6,705 bases of DNA from Avidesulfovibrio sp964369685 (GCA_964369685.1 CAYJFB010000040.1:1-6705), one strand, 5' to 3'. Counted from the first letter of the stretch, positions 1 to 5,959 are shown. Numbers and translations: made by a program. Notes: generated by a model not told the origin, from the letters alone.

Positions 1-575
1 ATGTTTTATTTGATACCTCAGGATCTATGTATGACAACATGAACATTGCCAATGAAGCATGTTTCGCACTGGCTTCTGCGCTTGGAAACATGAAAGGAGT
101 CAATCTTGGTATTACAGCGTTTCCGGCTTTGGTTGGGGAATCAAAGAAACATCATGCCCAGACAAGACCTGCCAAACAAGACCAAATCTATGTATTTCCG
201 GTAGTGAAGCATGGTGAAAAGTGCAAGCGAGGCTTTCACAGACATTTTCAATTACGAGCGGAGGGCAGTACACCGCTTACCGAAGCCTTATGGTGGGTCA
301 TCCCAACGATACTCAAACAAAAGGAGCAACGAAAAATACTGCTGCTTATCACTGACGGCGAACCGGATCAGAGAGTTTCAGCCATACACGCACTTAAAAC
401 AGCCGAACAGCTTGGGATTGAAATTTATGGCATAGGCATCTTGTCTTCGTGCATTGAAGGCCTGTTATCAAATCTTCAGCAACAAAGGAGTGTAATCATA
501 GATAATATCAACATACTACCAAAAGTGATGTTTGAACTTTTGCAATCTGCGCTTATAAAACACCGTGCAAGGTAA
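1..575 (+). CDS. VWA-domain protein, CobT-like C-terminal part (5' end outside window)
   Basis: The reading frame is open from position 3 and runs to a TAA at 573-575, so this is the 3' part of a longer gene. The first in-frame ATG, at 27, is not a credible start because the residues just before it spell V-L-F-D-T-S-G-S, the DxSxS metal-ion-dependent adhesion site (MIDAS) motif that opens a von Willebrand factor A domain. The other MIDAS residues are present: the Thr of E-G-S-T-P-L (codon 270-272) and the Asp of L-L-I-T-D-G-E-P-D (codon 354-356). About 190 residues are visible and form essentially the whole VWA domain, ending in a short basic tail. The I-T-D-G-E-P-D strand and a C-terminal F-E-L-L-Q segment resemble the CobT C-terminal domain and VWA partners of MoxR-type AAA+ ATPases, which remodel protein or metal-chelatase complexes. 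No ATPase is in view, so the partner and substrate are unknown. The VWA fold is secure; the CobT-like label is by resemblance. Confidence 0.85.
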   Translation, partial: VLFDTSGSMYDNMNIANEACFALASALGNMKGVNLGITAFPALVGESKKHHAQTRPAKQDQIYVFPVVKHGEKCKRGFHRHFQLRAEGSTPLTEALWWVIPTILKQKEQRKILLLITDGEPDQRVSAIHALKTAEQLGIEIYGIGILSSCIEGLLSNLQQQRSVIIDNINILPKVMFELLQSALIKHRAR

Positions 576-611
576 CGATTGCACATAATAACCTTTTAAA
601 ACAGGAGAAAA

Positions 612-695
612 ATGATGACTTGGATTTCAATAGGTATTGCTGTATTGACGATAGTAAAAGAAATCTTGGAAGAAACATCGCTTACAGACGATTAG
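612..695 (+). CDS. Probable small hydrophobic peptide (27 aa, or 26 from the second ATG)
   Basis: A short ORF begins with two adjacent ATG codons (612 and 615) and stops at TAG 693-695. An AGGAG Shine-Dalgarno at 603-607 sits 4 nt before the first ATG and 7 nt before the second, so the second is the better start. The peptide has one hydrophobic stretch (about W4 to V15, I-S-I-G-I-A-V-L-T-I-V) followed by a charged, acidic tail ending T-D-D. That is the shape of a single-pass membrane peptide, as in small membrane regulators, some holin-like proteins and type I toxins; the sequence alone cannot choose between these. It lies 36 nt after the VWA gene and may be co-transcribed with it. A strong hairpin follows about 50 nt downstream. 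I recognise no family. Support comes from the ribosome site and composition only. Confidence 0.42.
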   Translation: MMTWISIGIAVLTIVKEILEETSLTDD

Positions 696-742
696 GCAAG
701 CATCTATACACCGATGTAAAATTTGAATGACAGAATAACCAT

Positions 743-782
743 GTGGCAAGCGAGTATAGGAAAGAAGGTACTCGCTTGTCAC
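743..782. repeat. Strong 14-bp hairpin without U-tract
   Basis: The arms are 743-756 (GTGGCAAGCGAGTA) and 769-782 (TACTCGCTTGTCAC). They pair over 14 positions with one G-U, around a 12-nt purine-rich loop at 757-768. Neither side is followed by a run of T on the relevant strand, so it is not a standard intrinsic terminator. It lies after the small hydrophobic ORF and before the tRNA terminator. It could be a factor-dependent termination or mRNA-stabilising structure, part of a small RNA, or a protein or recombinase binding site. Confidence 0.6.
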
Positions 783-875
783 TGAGATGATGATTTCTGA
801 AATCTTTATTTGCACCCCTTTGGATACATTTTCACTCAAAAGGTTGGAAATAGGGTTGGAATTTTTTTTACATAC

Positions 876-910
876 AAAAAAAGCACCTACAGTTTTTGCT
901 GTAAGTGCTT
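876..910 (-). terminator. Intrinsic terminator of tRNA-Arg
   Basis: Read on the minus strand, a 12-bp stem (910-899 with 892-881, one G-U wobble) closes a 6-nt loop CAAAAA. It is followed by seven consecutive T residues (882-876, the first two of which belong to the stem). It starts 8 nt after the CCA end of tRNA-Arg and is almost certainly its terminator. Confidence 0.85.
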
Positions 911-918
911 AAAATATA

Positions 919-995
<77 letters not shown>

Positions 996-1004
996 CTAGA
1001 TTTT

Positions 1005-1033
1005 TATAAATAATATTGCGTAGTGCGTGTAAA
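1005..1033 (-). promoter_or_regulatory. Possible sigma70 promoter for tRNA-Arg
   Basis: On the minus strand TTTACA (1033-1028, five of six matches to TTGACA) is followed after 17 bp by an AT-rich block containing TTTATA (1010-1005). This ends 9 nt before the tRNA 5' end. The -35 and position are good, but the -10 match is poor (three of six) and could be placed a base or two either way. Confidence 0.3.
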
Positions 1034-1146
1034 TAGCCTACCTTTATTTCATTGTCAAGCATGTCTTGTTATTCAAAAAAGTAGAAACCATGGGCATTGA
1101 TACTCATTCATCATGGGGGTCTTTGTGATGTATAGAAGGAGGACAT

Positions 1147-1848
1147 ATGGCGAGCAGTATTACTTGGTATGGACATTCATGTTTTCTGATTGCGGACGAG
1201 GGTGTTTCGGTTTTGATTGATCCGTTTATTACGGGTAATAGCGTATGTCCCATATCTGTAGCGGAATTGCCTCAAGTTGATTTTGTCTTGCTCACACATG
1301 ATCATGGCGATCATGTCGGCGATGCGGTACAGATTTGTAATGAACATGAGGCCATGTGTGCTTGTGTTGTCGGAACGGGTACGGCGTTGATTCAGAGGGG
1401 CTTGCGAGAGGACTTGGTGCCGCTTGGGATTGGTTACAACATTGGCGGAACATGGACACACAAAGGCGTTGCGGCAACGATGGTGCAGGCCTTTCACAGT
1501 TCTGATTCAGGTGTTCCTGTCGGTTATGTTGTCAAAATGCCGAACGGTTTTACGGTGTATCATGCAGGAGATACCGGGCTTTTTGCGGACATGGAATGGA
1601 TTGGTCGACTTTATAAACCGTATGTTTCGTTGTTGCCGTGTGGCGGTGTGTTTACGATGGATGGGATACAGGCCGCCGAAGCGGCACGTTTACTTAAAAG
1701 TTCTTTTGTGATTCCCATGCATTGGGGGACGTTTCCTGTATTGGAGCCGCACCCGAAAGTCATGGAGCAACATATTTGTCAAAACGGCACAGGCTGTGAG
1801 TTGTTGGTCTTACAGCCCGGTCAACCGAGAGTTTTTTTGAATGAATAA
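1147..1848 (+). CDS. UPF0173-family metal-dependent hydrolase (metallo-beta-lactamase fold)
   Basis: This is a 233-residue protein, the usual size for UPF0173 (YtkL-like) hydrolases. The family N-terminus is present (I-T-W-Y-G-H-S-C-F), then the strand L-I-D-P-F-I-T-G-N. The zinc motif is T-H51-D-H53-G-D55-H56. Further candidate metal ligands are H117 (Q-A-F-H-S-S-D), D142 (Y-H-A-G-D-T) and H192 (P-M-H-W-G-T), so the active site looks intact. No signal peptide is seen; a cytosolic enzyme is expected. The natural substrate of the family is not established, so no reaction is given. The start is fixed by AAGGAGG at 1136-1142, 4 nt before the ATG. The nitroreductase gene starts 19 nt after the stop, suggesting one transcript. 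No clear promoter was recognised in the 150 bp between the tRNA and this gene. Confidence 0.92.
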   Translation: MASSITWYGHSCFLIADEGVSVLIDPFITGNSVCPISVAELPQVDFVLLTHDHGDHVGDAVQICNEHEAMCACVVGTGTALIQRGLREDLVPLGIGYNIGGTWTHKGVAATMVQAFHSSDSGVPVGYVVKMPNGFTVYHAGDTGLFADMEWIGRLYKPYVSLLPCGGVFTMDGIQAAEAARLLKSSFVIPMHWGTFPVLEPHPKVMEQHICQNGTGCELLVLQPGQPRVFLNE

Positions 1849-1867
1849 ATATATGAAGGAATCTGTC

Positions 1868-2539
1868 ATGAGTGAGCTTGTGAATACCTTGTTTGAGGCA
1901 TGGAATTTTCGTCATGCCTGTAAAGCTTTTGATCCAAATTATCTCATTTCGGAAGACGACATGCGGGTGATTTTGGAAGCGGGTCGTTTATCGCCTTCTT
2001 CGTTTGGTTTTGAGCCTTGGAAGTTTTTGGTGATACAGAATAAAGCATTACGCGAAGCGATGTTGCCGCTTTGTTGGGGGGCGCAGGGGCAGTTACCGAC
2101 GGCGAGTCATGTTGTTTTGTTTTTGGCACGGATGCCGCTCGCGGTTGCTCCCGATTCGGAATACATTCAGCAGACGATTATGAAAGAGACTCAGCAATTA
2201 CCTGATGATATAGCTCGGATGCGTACTGCAAAATTTACGGAATTTATGGAGCATGATTTTGGGTATGGCGATAACATTCGGGCACGTTTTGAATGGGCGG
2301 CGCGCCAATGTTACATTGCTTTGGGCAACATGTTAACAACGGCGGCGTTATTGGGGATTGATTCTTGTCCTATGGAAGGTTTTGACAAGGACGCGCTTGA
2401 AAAGTTGCTTCAGGACAGAGGGATTCTTGATCGTCGGGAATTTGGGGTTGCGGTTATGGCTGCGTTTGGGCGCAGAGTTTCGGAGCCACGCCCGAAGACG
2501 CGTCGAACGGCGGAGACGGTTGTGGAATGGATAGAGTAG
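1868..2539 (+). CDS. NfsB-like nitroreductase / FMN-dependent NAD(P)H oxidoreductase
   Basis: This 223-residue protein belongs to the nitroreductase family, which reduces nitro compounds, quinones or related acceptors with NAD(P)H through bound FMN as a soluble dimer. Visible family signatures are R-H-A-C-K-A-F-D near the N-terminus (NfsB has R-H-S-T-K-A-F), the FMN-contact stretch S-P-S-S-F-G-F-E-P-W-K-F, the helix A-A-R-Q-C-Y-I-A-L-G-N-M, P-M-E-G-F-D, and the C-terminal K-T-R-R-x-x-E-x-V-V-E-W. An in-frame ATG at 1841 overlaps the preceding gene but has no ribosome site. ATG 1868 has GAAGGA at 1855-1860 with 7-nt spacing and gives the normal family N-terminus, so it was chosen. It is probably co-transcribed with the UPF0173 hydrolase and ends at a terminator. 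The physiological substrate cannot be read from sequence. Confidence 0.92.
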   Translation: MSELVNTLFEAWNFRHACKAFDPNYLISEDDMRVILEAGRLSPSSFGFEPWKFLVIQNKALREAMLPLCWGAQGQLPTASHVVLFLARMPLAVAPDSEYIQQTIMKETQQLPDDIARMRTAKFTEFMEHDFGYGDNIRARFEWAARQCYIALGNMLTTAALLGIDSCPMEGFDKDALEKLLQDRGILDRREFGVAVMAAFGRRVSEPRPKTRRTAETVVEWIE

Positions 2540-2561
2540 GGGGGATGTTTTGAGATTTTTT

Positions 2562-2588
2562 AGGGGGGTATGATGCCCCCCTTTTTTT
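2562..2588 (+). terminator. Intrinsic terminator after the nitroreductase gene
   Basis: The stem is AGGGGGG (2562-2568) with CCCCCCT (2576-2582), with a 7-nt loop and a run of seven T at 2582-2588. It lies 22 nt after the stop. On the opposite strand the hairpin is followed by A residues, so it serves only the rightward operon. Confidence 0.9.
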
Positions 2589-2594
2589 GGGTTT

Positions 2595-3275
2595 TTATGA
2601 TTTTATGAAGCGGTAGCCGACGCCTCTTATGGTTTCCACAGCATCGGCGGCGGAACCGAGTTTTGCTCTGAGGCGGCGGATGTGTGTATCGACGGTACGG
2701 GCGTAGCCATCGAATTGGTATCCCCAAACGGAGCTGAGGAGTTCTTCACGGGTACGGACTCTGCCGGCGTTTCGCAGGAGGTCTTCGAGCAGGCGAAATT
2801 CTGTTGCGGTGAGGGTAACGGCTTCATTGTCGACATGTACGCTGTGTGCGACGGGATCGAGGCGTACGCCTTCACCGAAGAGTTGCGGGCCTGCATTATC
2901 GAGTTCGTTACGTCTAAGGACAGCTTTGACACGCAGCATGAGCTCACGGACATTGAATGGCTTCACGACGTAGTCATCGGCGCCCAATTCCAAGCCGAGA
3001 ATGCGATCCATGTCTTCCCCGCGTGCGGTCAGCATAATCACGGGTATACGTGGAGAGAGTTTTTTCTTATCGAGTTCACGACAAATAGAGAGGCCGTCGA
3101 GTTTTGGCAACATGAGGTCAAGAAGCACCAGATCGGGTTTATGTGTTAGGGCGAGTCCCAGTCCGTCGCGTCCGTCGGCGGCGTCTAGGGTTATGTAGCC
3201 TTCTCGTGTGAGGTGATACAGCAGGAGTTCGCGGATATCTTCATCATCTTCAATAACTAAAACAGTCGTACTCAT
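2595..3275 (-). CDS. OmpR/PhoB-family two-component response regulator
   Basis: This 226-residue protein has an N-terminal receiver domain (about 1-120) and a C-terminal winged-helix DNA-binding domain (about 128-226). Receiver residues are complete: acidic pocket E9-D10-D11, phospho-acceptor D53 in L-L-D-L-M-L-P, switch T83 and Y102, and K105 in K-P-F. The C-terminal domain shows L-T-A-T-E-F-R-L-L, the R-T-V-D-T-H-I-R-R-L-R-A-K-L recognition helix and the closing R-G-V-G-Y-R-F. It should be a phosphorylation-controlled transcription factor. The start has GGAGG (3284-3280) 4 nt upstream. No histidine kinase lies beside it: downstream is the convergent nitroreductase and upstream a divergent gene, so it appears to be an orphan or separately encoded from its kinase. 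It resembles PhoB, but this is not enough to assign phosphate control. Confidence 0.95.
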   Translation of the reverse strand: MSTTVLVIEDDEDIRELLLYHLTREGYITLDAADGRDGLGLALTHKPDLVLLDLMLPKLDGLSICRELDKKKLSPRIPVIMLTARGEDMDRILGLELGADDYVVKPFNVRELMLRVKAVLRRNELDNAGPQLFGEGVRLDPVAHSVHVDNEAVTLTATEFRLLEDLLRNAGRVRTREELLSSVWGYQFDGYARTVDTHIRRLRAKLGSAADAVETIRGVGYRFIKS

Positions 3276-3288
3276 CGAGCCTCCGATC

Positions 3289-3301
3289 TCGCTTCAAGCG
3301 A
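3289..3301. repeat. 13-bp near-palindrome in the response-regulator leader
   Basis: TCGCTTCAAGCGA has perfect 6-bp arms around one central base. It lies 4 bp upstream of the response regulator's GGAGG site. It could be an operator, for example for autoregulation, or a small RNA stem; a site this short can also occur by chance. Confidence 0.3.
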
Positions 3302-3363
3302 TGTATTCTGGATTCTTGTGTACTGTTTACGAGTTACAATTCCATGACGAGGAGGCGAAAAGC

Positions 3364-3462
3364 GTGTGGCGAACGATAAAAGTGTTTTGTAAGCCATATA
3401 TTTTGAAGAGTAATATATATGTGTTAGACTGCTTGTCTTTCTTTTTTATCTGCGGCATATAA
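3364..3462 (+). CDS. Possible 32-aa small ORF with GTG start
   Basis: A GTG at 3364 has GGAGG at 3351-3355 with 8-nt spacing, and the frame stays open to TAA 3460-3462. The peptide has a basic first half and a hydrophobic C-terminal segment (C-L-S-F-F-F-I-C-G-I). It ends 19 nt before the DUF3574-like gene, so it could be a leader peptide or translationally linked small protein. Only the ribosome-site match supports it, and the region is otherwise the divergent promoter interval between two genes. Confidence 0.2.
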   Translation: MWRTIKVFCKPYILKSNIYVLDCLSFFFICGI

Positions 3463-3481
3463 GCAATATGGAGGGTACAGC

Positions 3482-3907
3482 ATGAAAAAGATATGTATGA
3501 TATGTTGTTTTTTGTTTTGTTTTTTGTTGAGTGGGATCAGTGTTGCGCAGTCTGAGGTTCGCGAAGAGAGCAATCCTGTTTGGTATAGGTTGTATATGGG
3601 GCTTGGCATGGGTGGTGCGGCGGTGAAGCCTGAGACGGTGTTGACTTTTTTTGACAAGGAAGTGACATCACGTTTTCCGCAAGGTTTTTCTGTCACGGGC
3701 AACGTGCGTGGGCAGTGGCTTTCGGATCAAGGGATTGTTCGCGAGCGTAATATTGTGTTAAACATTACGGTTGCGGACACGCCTGAGAACGAACAAAAAA
3801 TTGAACAACTGGCGCAAGCTTATACAAAACGATTTGCCAATGCAAAGGCGTCGGTTTTTGTGGTGCGCATTCCTGTGGCACAAGCAACGCTTTATCATAA
3901 TCAATAA
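3482..3907 (+). CDS. Secreted DUF3574-like protein
   Basis: This 141-residue protein starts with a signal peptide: M-K-K, a hydrophobic core rich in F, L and C, and a probable signal peptidase I site after S-V-A22. No lipobox cysteine is placed correctly, so a soluble periplasmic protein is more likely than a lipoprotein. The mature part shows L-Y-M-G-L-G near residue 40, then a strand with V-T-S-R-F-P-Q-G-F-S-V, G-Q-W, G-I-V-R-E-R-N-I-V-L, and a helix ending Y-T-K-R-F. This is the pattern I recall for DUF3574, a small domain of unknown function with a ferredoxin-like look; no activity is known to me. The start has GGAGGG at 3470-3475, 6 nt before the ATG. It is divergent from the response regulator and is followed by its own terminator. 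Confidence 0.78.
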   Translation: MKKICMICCFLFCFLLSGISVAQSEVREESNPVWYRLYMGLGMGGAAVKPETVLTFFDKEVTSRFPQGFSVTGNVRGQWLSDQGIVRERNIVLNITVADTPENEQKIEQLAQAYTKRFANAKASVFVVRIPVAQATLYHNQ

Positions 3908-3968
3908 ATGTTTTTTTATGGGGCATAATCCCTACGAGCTGAGGTTTTCCTTGGCCTTTCTTTGAGCC

Positions 3969-4024
3969 TGCGGCATTCAAACAGTGTTATTCGTTGTTTT
4001 GAATGCCGCATTCTGTTTGATTTT
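3969..4024 (+). terminator. Probable terminator of the DUF3574-like gene
   Basis: A 13-bp perfect stem (3969-3981 TGCGGCATTCAAA with 3998-4010) closes a 16-nt loop and is followed by a broken T-rich tract (TTCTGTTTGATTTT). It starts about 60 nt after the stop. A further copy of the right arm, TTTTGAATGCC, lies at 4021-4031 and could compete for the same left arm. Confidence 0.65.
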
Positions 4025-4333
4025 GAATGCCACGGTGTACAATGCTTTGAGTTTTTTTACTGAGAAACTCCGGTGCGATATGTAAAAAACATAGTTTTCA
4101 TATGTTTTTTTAAGATGCAAGCGCGTTTCTATACATATAGAGAGATGTTTTTTGTTTAAGGGAATTTGTGTGTGCTTTGTTGTTCTTTTCGATAAAAAAG
4201 TGAGTATTGGCGGTGTTTTTTTAGGAAAATGAAATATTTTGAGAAAAAAGTGGTTTGTTGTATTCAAGATGCATAGACGTAGTGTAACTTTTATTGTACA
4301 GTATAAATCATGTCGTGAAAAAAATGTAACTGT
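4025..4333. other. AT-rich intergenic stretch, no gene supported
   Basis: This stretch is rich in T and A homopolymer runs. A long frame on the minus strand crosses it and runs into the start of fdhE, but its translation is low-complexity and unlike a protein family. An AT-rich hairpin lies at 4084-4110, and TATAAA (4302-4307) is a possible fdhE -10 element, though no good -35 stands 16-18 bp upstream. I see no RNA gene. Confidence 0.6.
4084..4111. repeat. AT-rich 10-bp hairpin with T run, terminator-like
   Basis: AAAAAACATA (4084-4093) pairs with TATGTTTTTT (4101-4110) around a 7-nt loop and ends in a run of seven T. Because the arms are A- and T-tracts, it has terminator character on both strands, but the stem is weak (one G-C pair). 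It could be a backup terminator or an incidental feature of AT-rich spacer DNA. Confidence 0.35.
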
Positions 4334-4359
4334 AGAATATCTATTAATGTAGATATTCT
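4334..4359. promoter_or_regulatory. 10-bp inverted repeat before fdhE, candidate operator
   Basis: AGAATATCTA (4334-4343) and TAGATATTCT (4350-4359) are perfect inverted copies around a 6-bp centre (TTAATG). The right arm ends 7 nt before the AGAGGG ribosome site and 18 nt before the fdhE start. A dyad of this size and spacing fits a dimeric repressor site. The same sequence could fold in the mRNA as a weak stem beside the ribosome site. Confidence 0.5.
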
Positions 4360-4377
4360 TCATATAGAGAGGGCTGT

Positions 4378-5346
4378 ATGAAACATGAGAGCATATACAA
4401 CAAGGCTGCATGTGAAAATCATCAGCTTGAAAACATATCCAAGCAACCTTGGTTGCCAAAGGGTTTACTTGAGCTTGCTCAGTCAACAACGGCAGTACAA
4501 CAGCGTTTGTCGGCGGGATTCACACCGTTGGAGTTGTCTTACGGTGAGTTGTGTACTCAAGCAGAGCACGCGCAAGGCAAGCCTTTATTGAACTTTGAAA
4601 ATTGTCGATTTGATCACAAAAAGGTTGCAGTCGCGTTTGCGGAGTTGACAGAGGCTGTGAGTGCTTGCAGTGGTTTGCAACGGGTTGGTGAGGAGGTAAA
4701 AGATTTTTTATTTTCTTACTACGGGGCGAGTTTTGGCAAAAATCTTGAAGTTGGAACGGCGGCACTTGTTGAGGCATTGTTGCGTGATCATGTTGAGCCT
4801 TTTGATGTTTTTGCCGAAGCGAGTCAAAAAGCGCCAAAGATGTTATATTTTTTGACGCACAACACCATTTTGCCGTGGTTACAGCATTATGCATTTTTTG
4901 CCATGTCGGCGCATTCTGAGGAGCCGTGGGCGCACGGTCATTGTCCTGTTTGTGCGGGGCCTGCATTTTTTGGGTATTGGAGTCATCATTTGCCTGATCA
5001 GGAGCACAAGTTGATGCTCAAGGGTGATTATGAGGAAGGCAGGCGCAATTATCGTTTTCATACGTGTAATTTTTGCCGTTCGACGTTTGTTGTCAAGAAG
5101 GTGCAGTGTCCGTTTTGTTTAGAGAGCGACAGTAAGAAGTTGCGTTATTTTGTTTCGGAAGAAATGCGTACGATTCAGATTCACACTTGCGCGACATGTA
5201 AGAGTTATATCAAGGTCAGTGATATTCGCGAGCGTGTAGCAAAGCGGATTTCTCCTGCTCTTGAGGATTTGGCGAGTTTACCGCTTGATTTTGCGGCCGC
5301 GGAGCAGGGCTATGGTCGTCCCGGTGCTTCGCCGTGGGGTTTATGA
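4378..5346 (+). CDS. fdhE: Formate dehydrogenase accessory protein FdhE
   Basis: This 322-residue protein is close to the usual FdhE length (about 300). The N-terminal half is helical. The C-terminal half holds four C-x-x-C pairs: C189/C192 (C-P-V-C), C230/C233 (C-N-F-C), C244/C247 (C-P-F-C) and C271/C274 (C-A-T-C). These are the rubredoxin-like iron-binding motifs of FdhE. The segment H-T-C-A-T-C-K-S-Y-I-K and the tail D-L-A-S-L-P-L-D-F with G-Y-G-R-P are family signatures. FdhE is a cytoplasmic factor needed for assembly or activity of molybdenum or tungsten formate dehydrogenases. No formate dehydrogenase, fdhD or cofactor gene is in the window, so it acts on enzymes encoded elsewhere. AGAGGG at 4368-4373 lies 4 nt before the ATG. 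A dyad just upstream suggests specific control. Confidence 0.93.
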   Translation: MKHESIYNKAACENHQLENISKQPWLPKGLLELAQSTTAVQQRLSAGFTPLELSYGELCTQAEHAQGKPLLNFENCRFDHKKVAVAFAELTEAVSACSGLQRVGEEVKDFLFSYYGASFGKNLEVGTAALVEALLRDHVEPFDVFAEASQKAPKMLYFLTHNTILPWLQHYAFFAMSAHSEEPWAHGHCPVCAGPAFFGYWSHHLPDQEHKLMLKGDYEEGRRNYRFHTCNFCRSTFVVKKVQCPFCLESDSKKLRYFVSEEMRTIQIHTCATCKSYIKVSDIRERVAKRISPALEDLASLPLDFAAAEQGYGRPGASPWGL

Positions 5347-5894
5347 GTTCTTTTCTTGTTATGATGAGGATGAACGTGCGTATAGAATTTTGTTAAAAAC
5401 GGGTATTCTTTTTTTGGCAAACGTGTGTTGTCAAGCTATTGTGTCGCTCATGGGAGTTTTTCTTTCGTGGGCGATGTTTTCTGTGAAAGGCATGGATACA
5501 GAGCCATATTCCTTTCTTATATAGTGTCTATTGATTTATAAAAGAGGCTTGAGATGGGCAATTTTATTGTAAATACAGTTTTTTTGTCTATTTTTTTGAG
5601 CCTTCATTATAATGATAGATGCAAGGAACAGTCTCTTTTTTTTAACAAAAGAAGATTTTTTATGTTAGAATATCAGCATGTTGTGGATACATCTTTGAAA
5701 AAAAGTTGTAGAAAAGGTATAAAAATCTTGACGTACTTCTTGGCAGCATGTATGTTCTATTCGTGTTTAATAACCTGCGAGAGCTTGAACTGCCGGAATG
5801 GTTTCCGAACTTTTCTTGGCCTGCAACAAGCACGGCGAGGGTACCTCCAAGGACTGTGAGGTGTCATACCCGCGCCATGAGGATGCCTGTCTTG
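5347..5894. other. Gene-poor stretch downstream of fdhE
   Basis: No gene is convincing here. The frame open to 5522-5524 encodes a hydrophobic segment after the fdhE stop, but its only ATG start lies inside fdhE without a ribosome site. A frame from ATG 5554 to 5859 has AGAGG at 5543-5547, but its translation is cysteine-rich and T-run driven. From about 5780 to 5930 the base composition turns richer in G and C, and short membrane-like segments appear in different minus-strand frames, which could be the trace of a decayed gene. I could not assign any of these. Confidence 0.5.
5728..5756 (+). promoter_or_regulatory. Possible sigma70 promoter (upstream candidate)
   Basis: TTGACG (5728-5733, five of six) is followed after 17 bp by TATGTT (5751-5756, four of six). 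If used for the repeat-protein gene it would give a leader of about 340 nt. It could instead serve an unrecognised transcript. Confidence 0.28.
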
Positions 5895-5924
5895 TTGAAA
5901 AACAGTACCAGCGTACAACATAAT
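5895..5924 (+). promoter_or_regulatory. Possible sigma70 promoter for the repeat-protein gene
   Basis: TTGAAA (5895-5900, five of six matches to TTGACA) and CATAAT (5919-5924, five of six to TATAAT) are separated by 18 bp. Transcription would start near 5931 and give a leader of about 170 nt containing the structures at 5960-5991, 6042-6066 and 6086-6101. Confidence 0.4.
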
Positions 5925-5959
5925 AAAAACATGACAGGACAACCTGCTGACCGCAAAAG

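Noticed and set aside
627..839. 70-residue minus-strand ORF
   Set aside because: It overlaps the small hydrophobic ORF and the 743-782 hairpin, has no convincing ribosome site, and its translation resembles no protein family.
1177..1497. 106-residue minus-strand ORF
   Set aside because: It lies wholly antisense to the UPF0173 hydrolase, whose full motif set confirms the + strand gene.
1841..1867. Upstream ATG for the nitroreductase, overlapping the hydrolase stop
   Set aside because: There is no Shine-Dalgarno before it, whereas ATG 1868 has GAAGGA at good spacing and gives the family N-terminus.
2682..3149. 155-residue + strand ORF
   Set aside because: It is the antisense shadow of the response regulator, which is complete and well conserved on the minus strand.
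4193..4222. Possible hairpin between the A-run and T-run near 4193-4222
   Set aside because: Only the homopolymer A and T runs pair; the inner bases do not match, so it is not a supported stem.
3977..4489. 170-residue minus-strand ORF
   Set aside because: It is read through an AT-rich spacer, covers the terminator and fdhE dyad, and overlaps the fdhE start; composition is low-complexity (K, T, H, I rich) and no family is recognisable.
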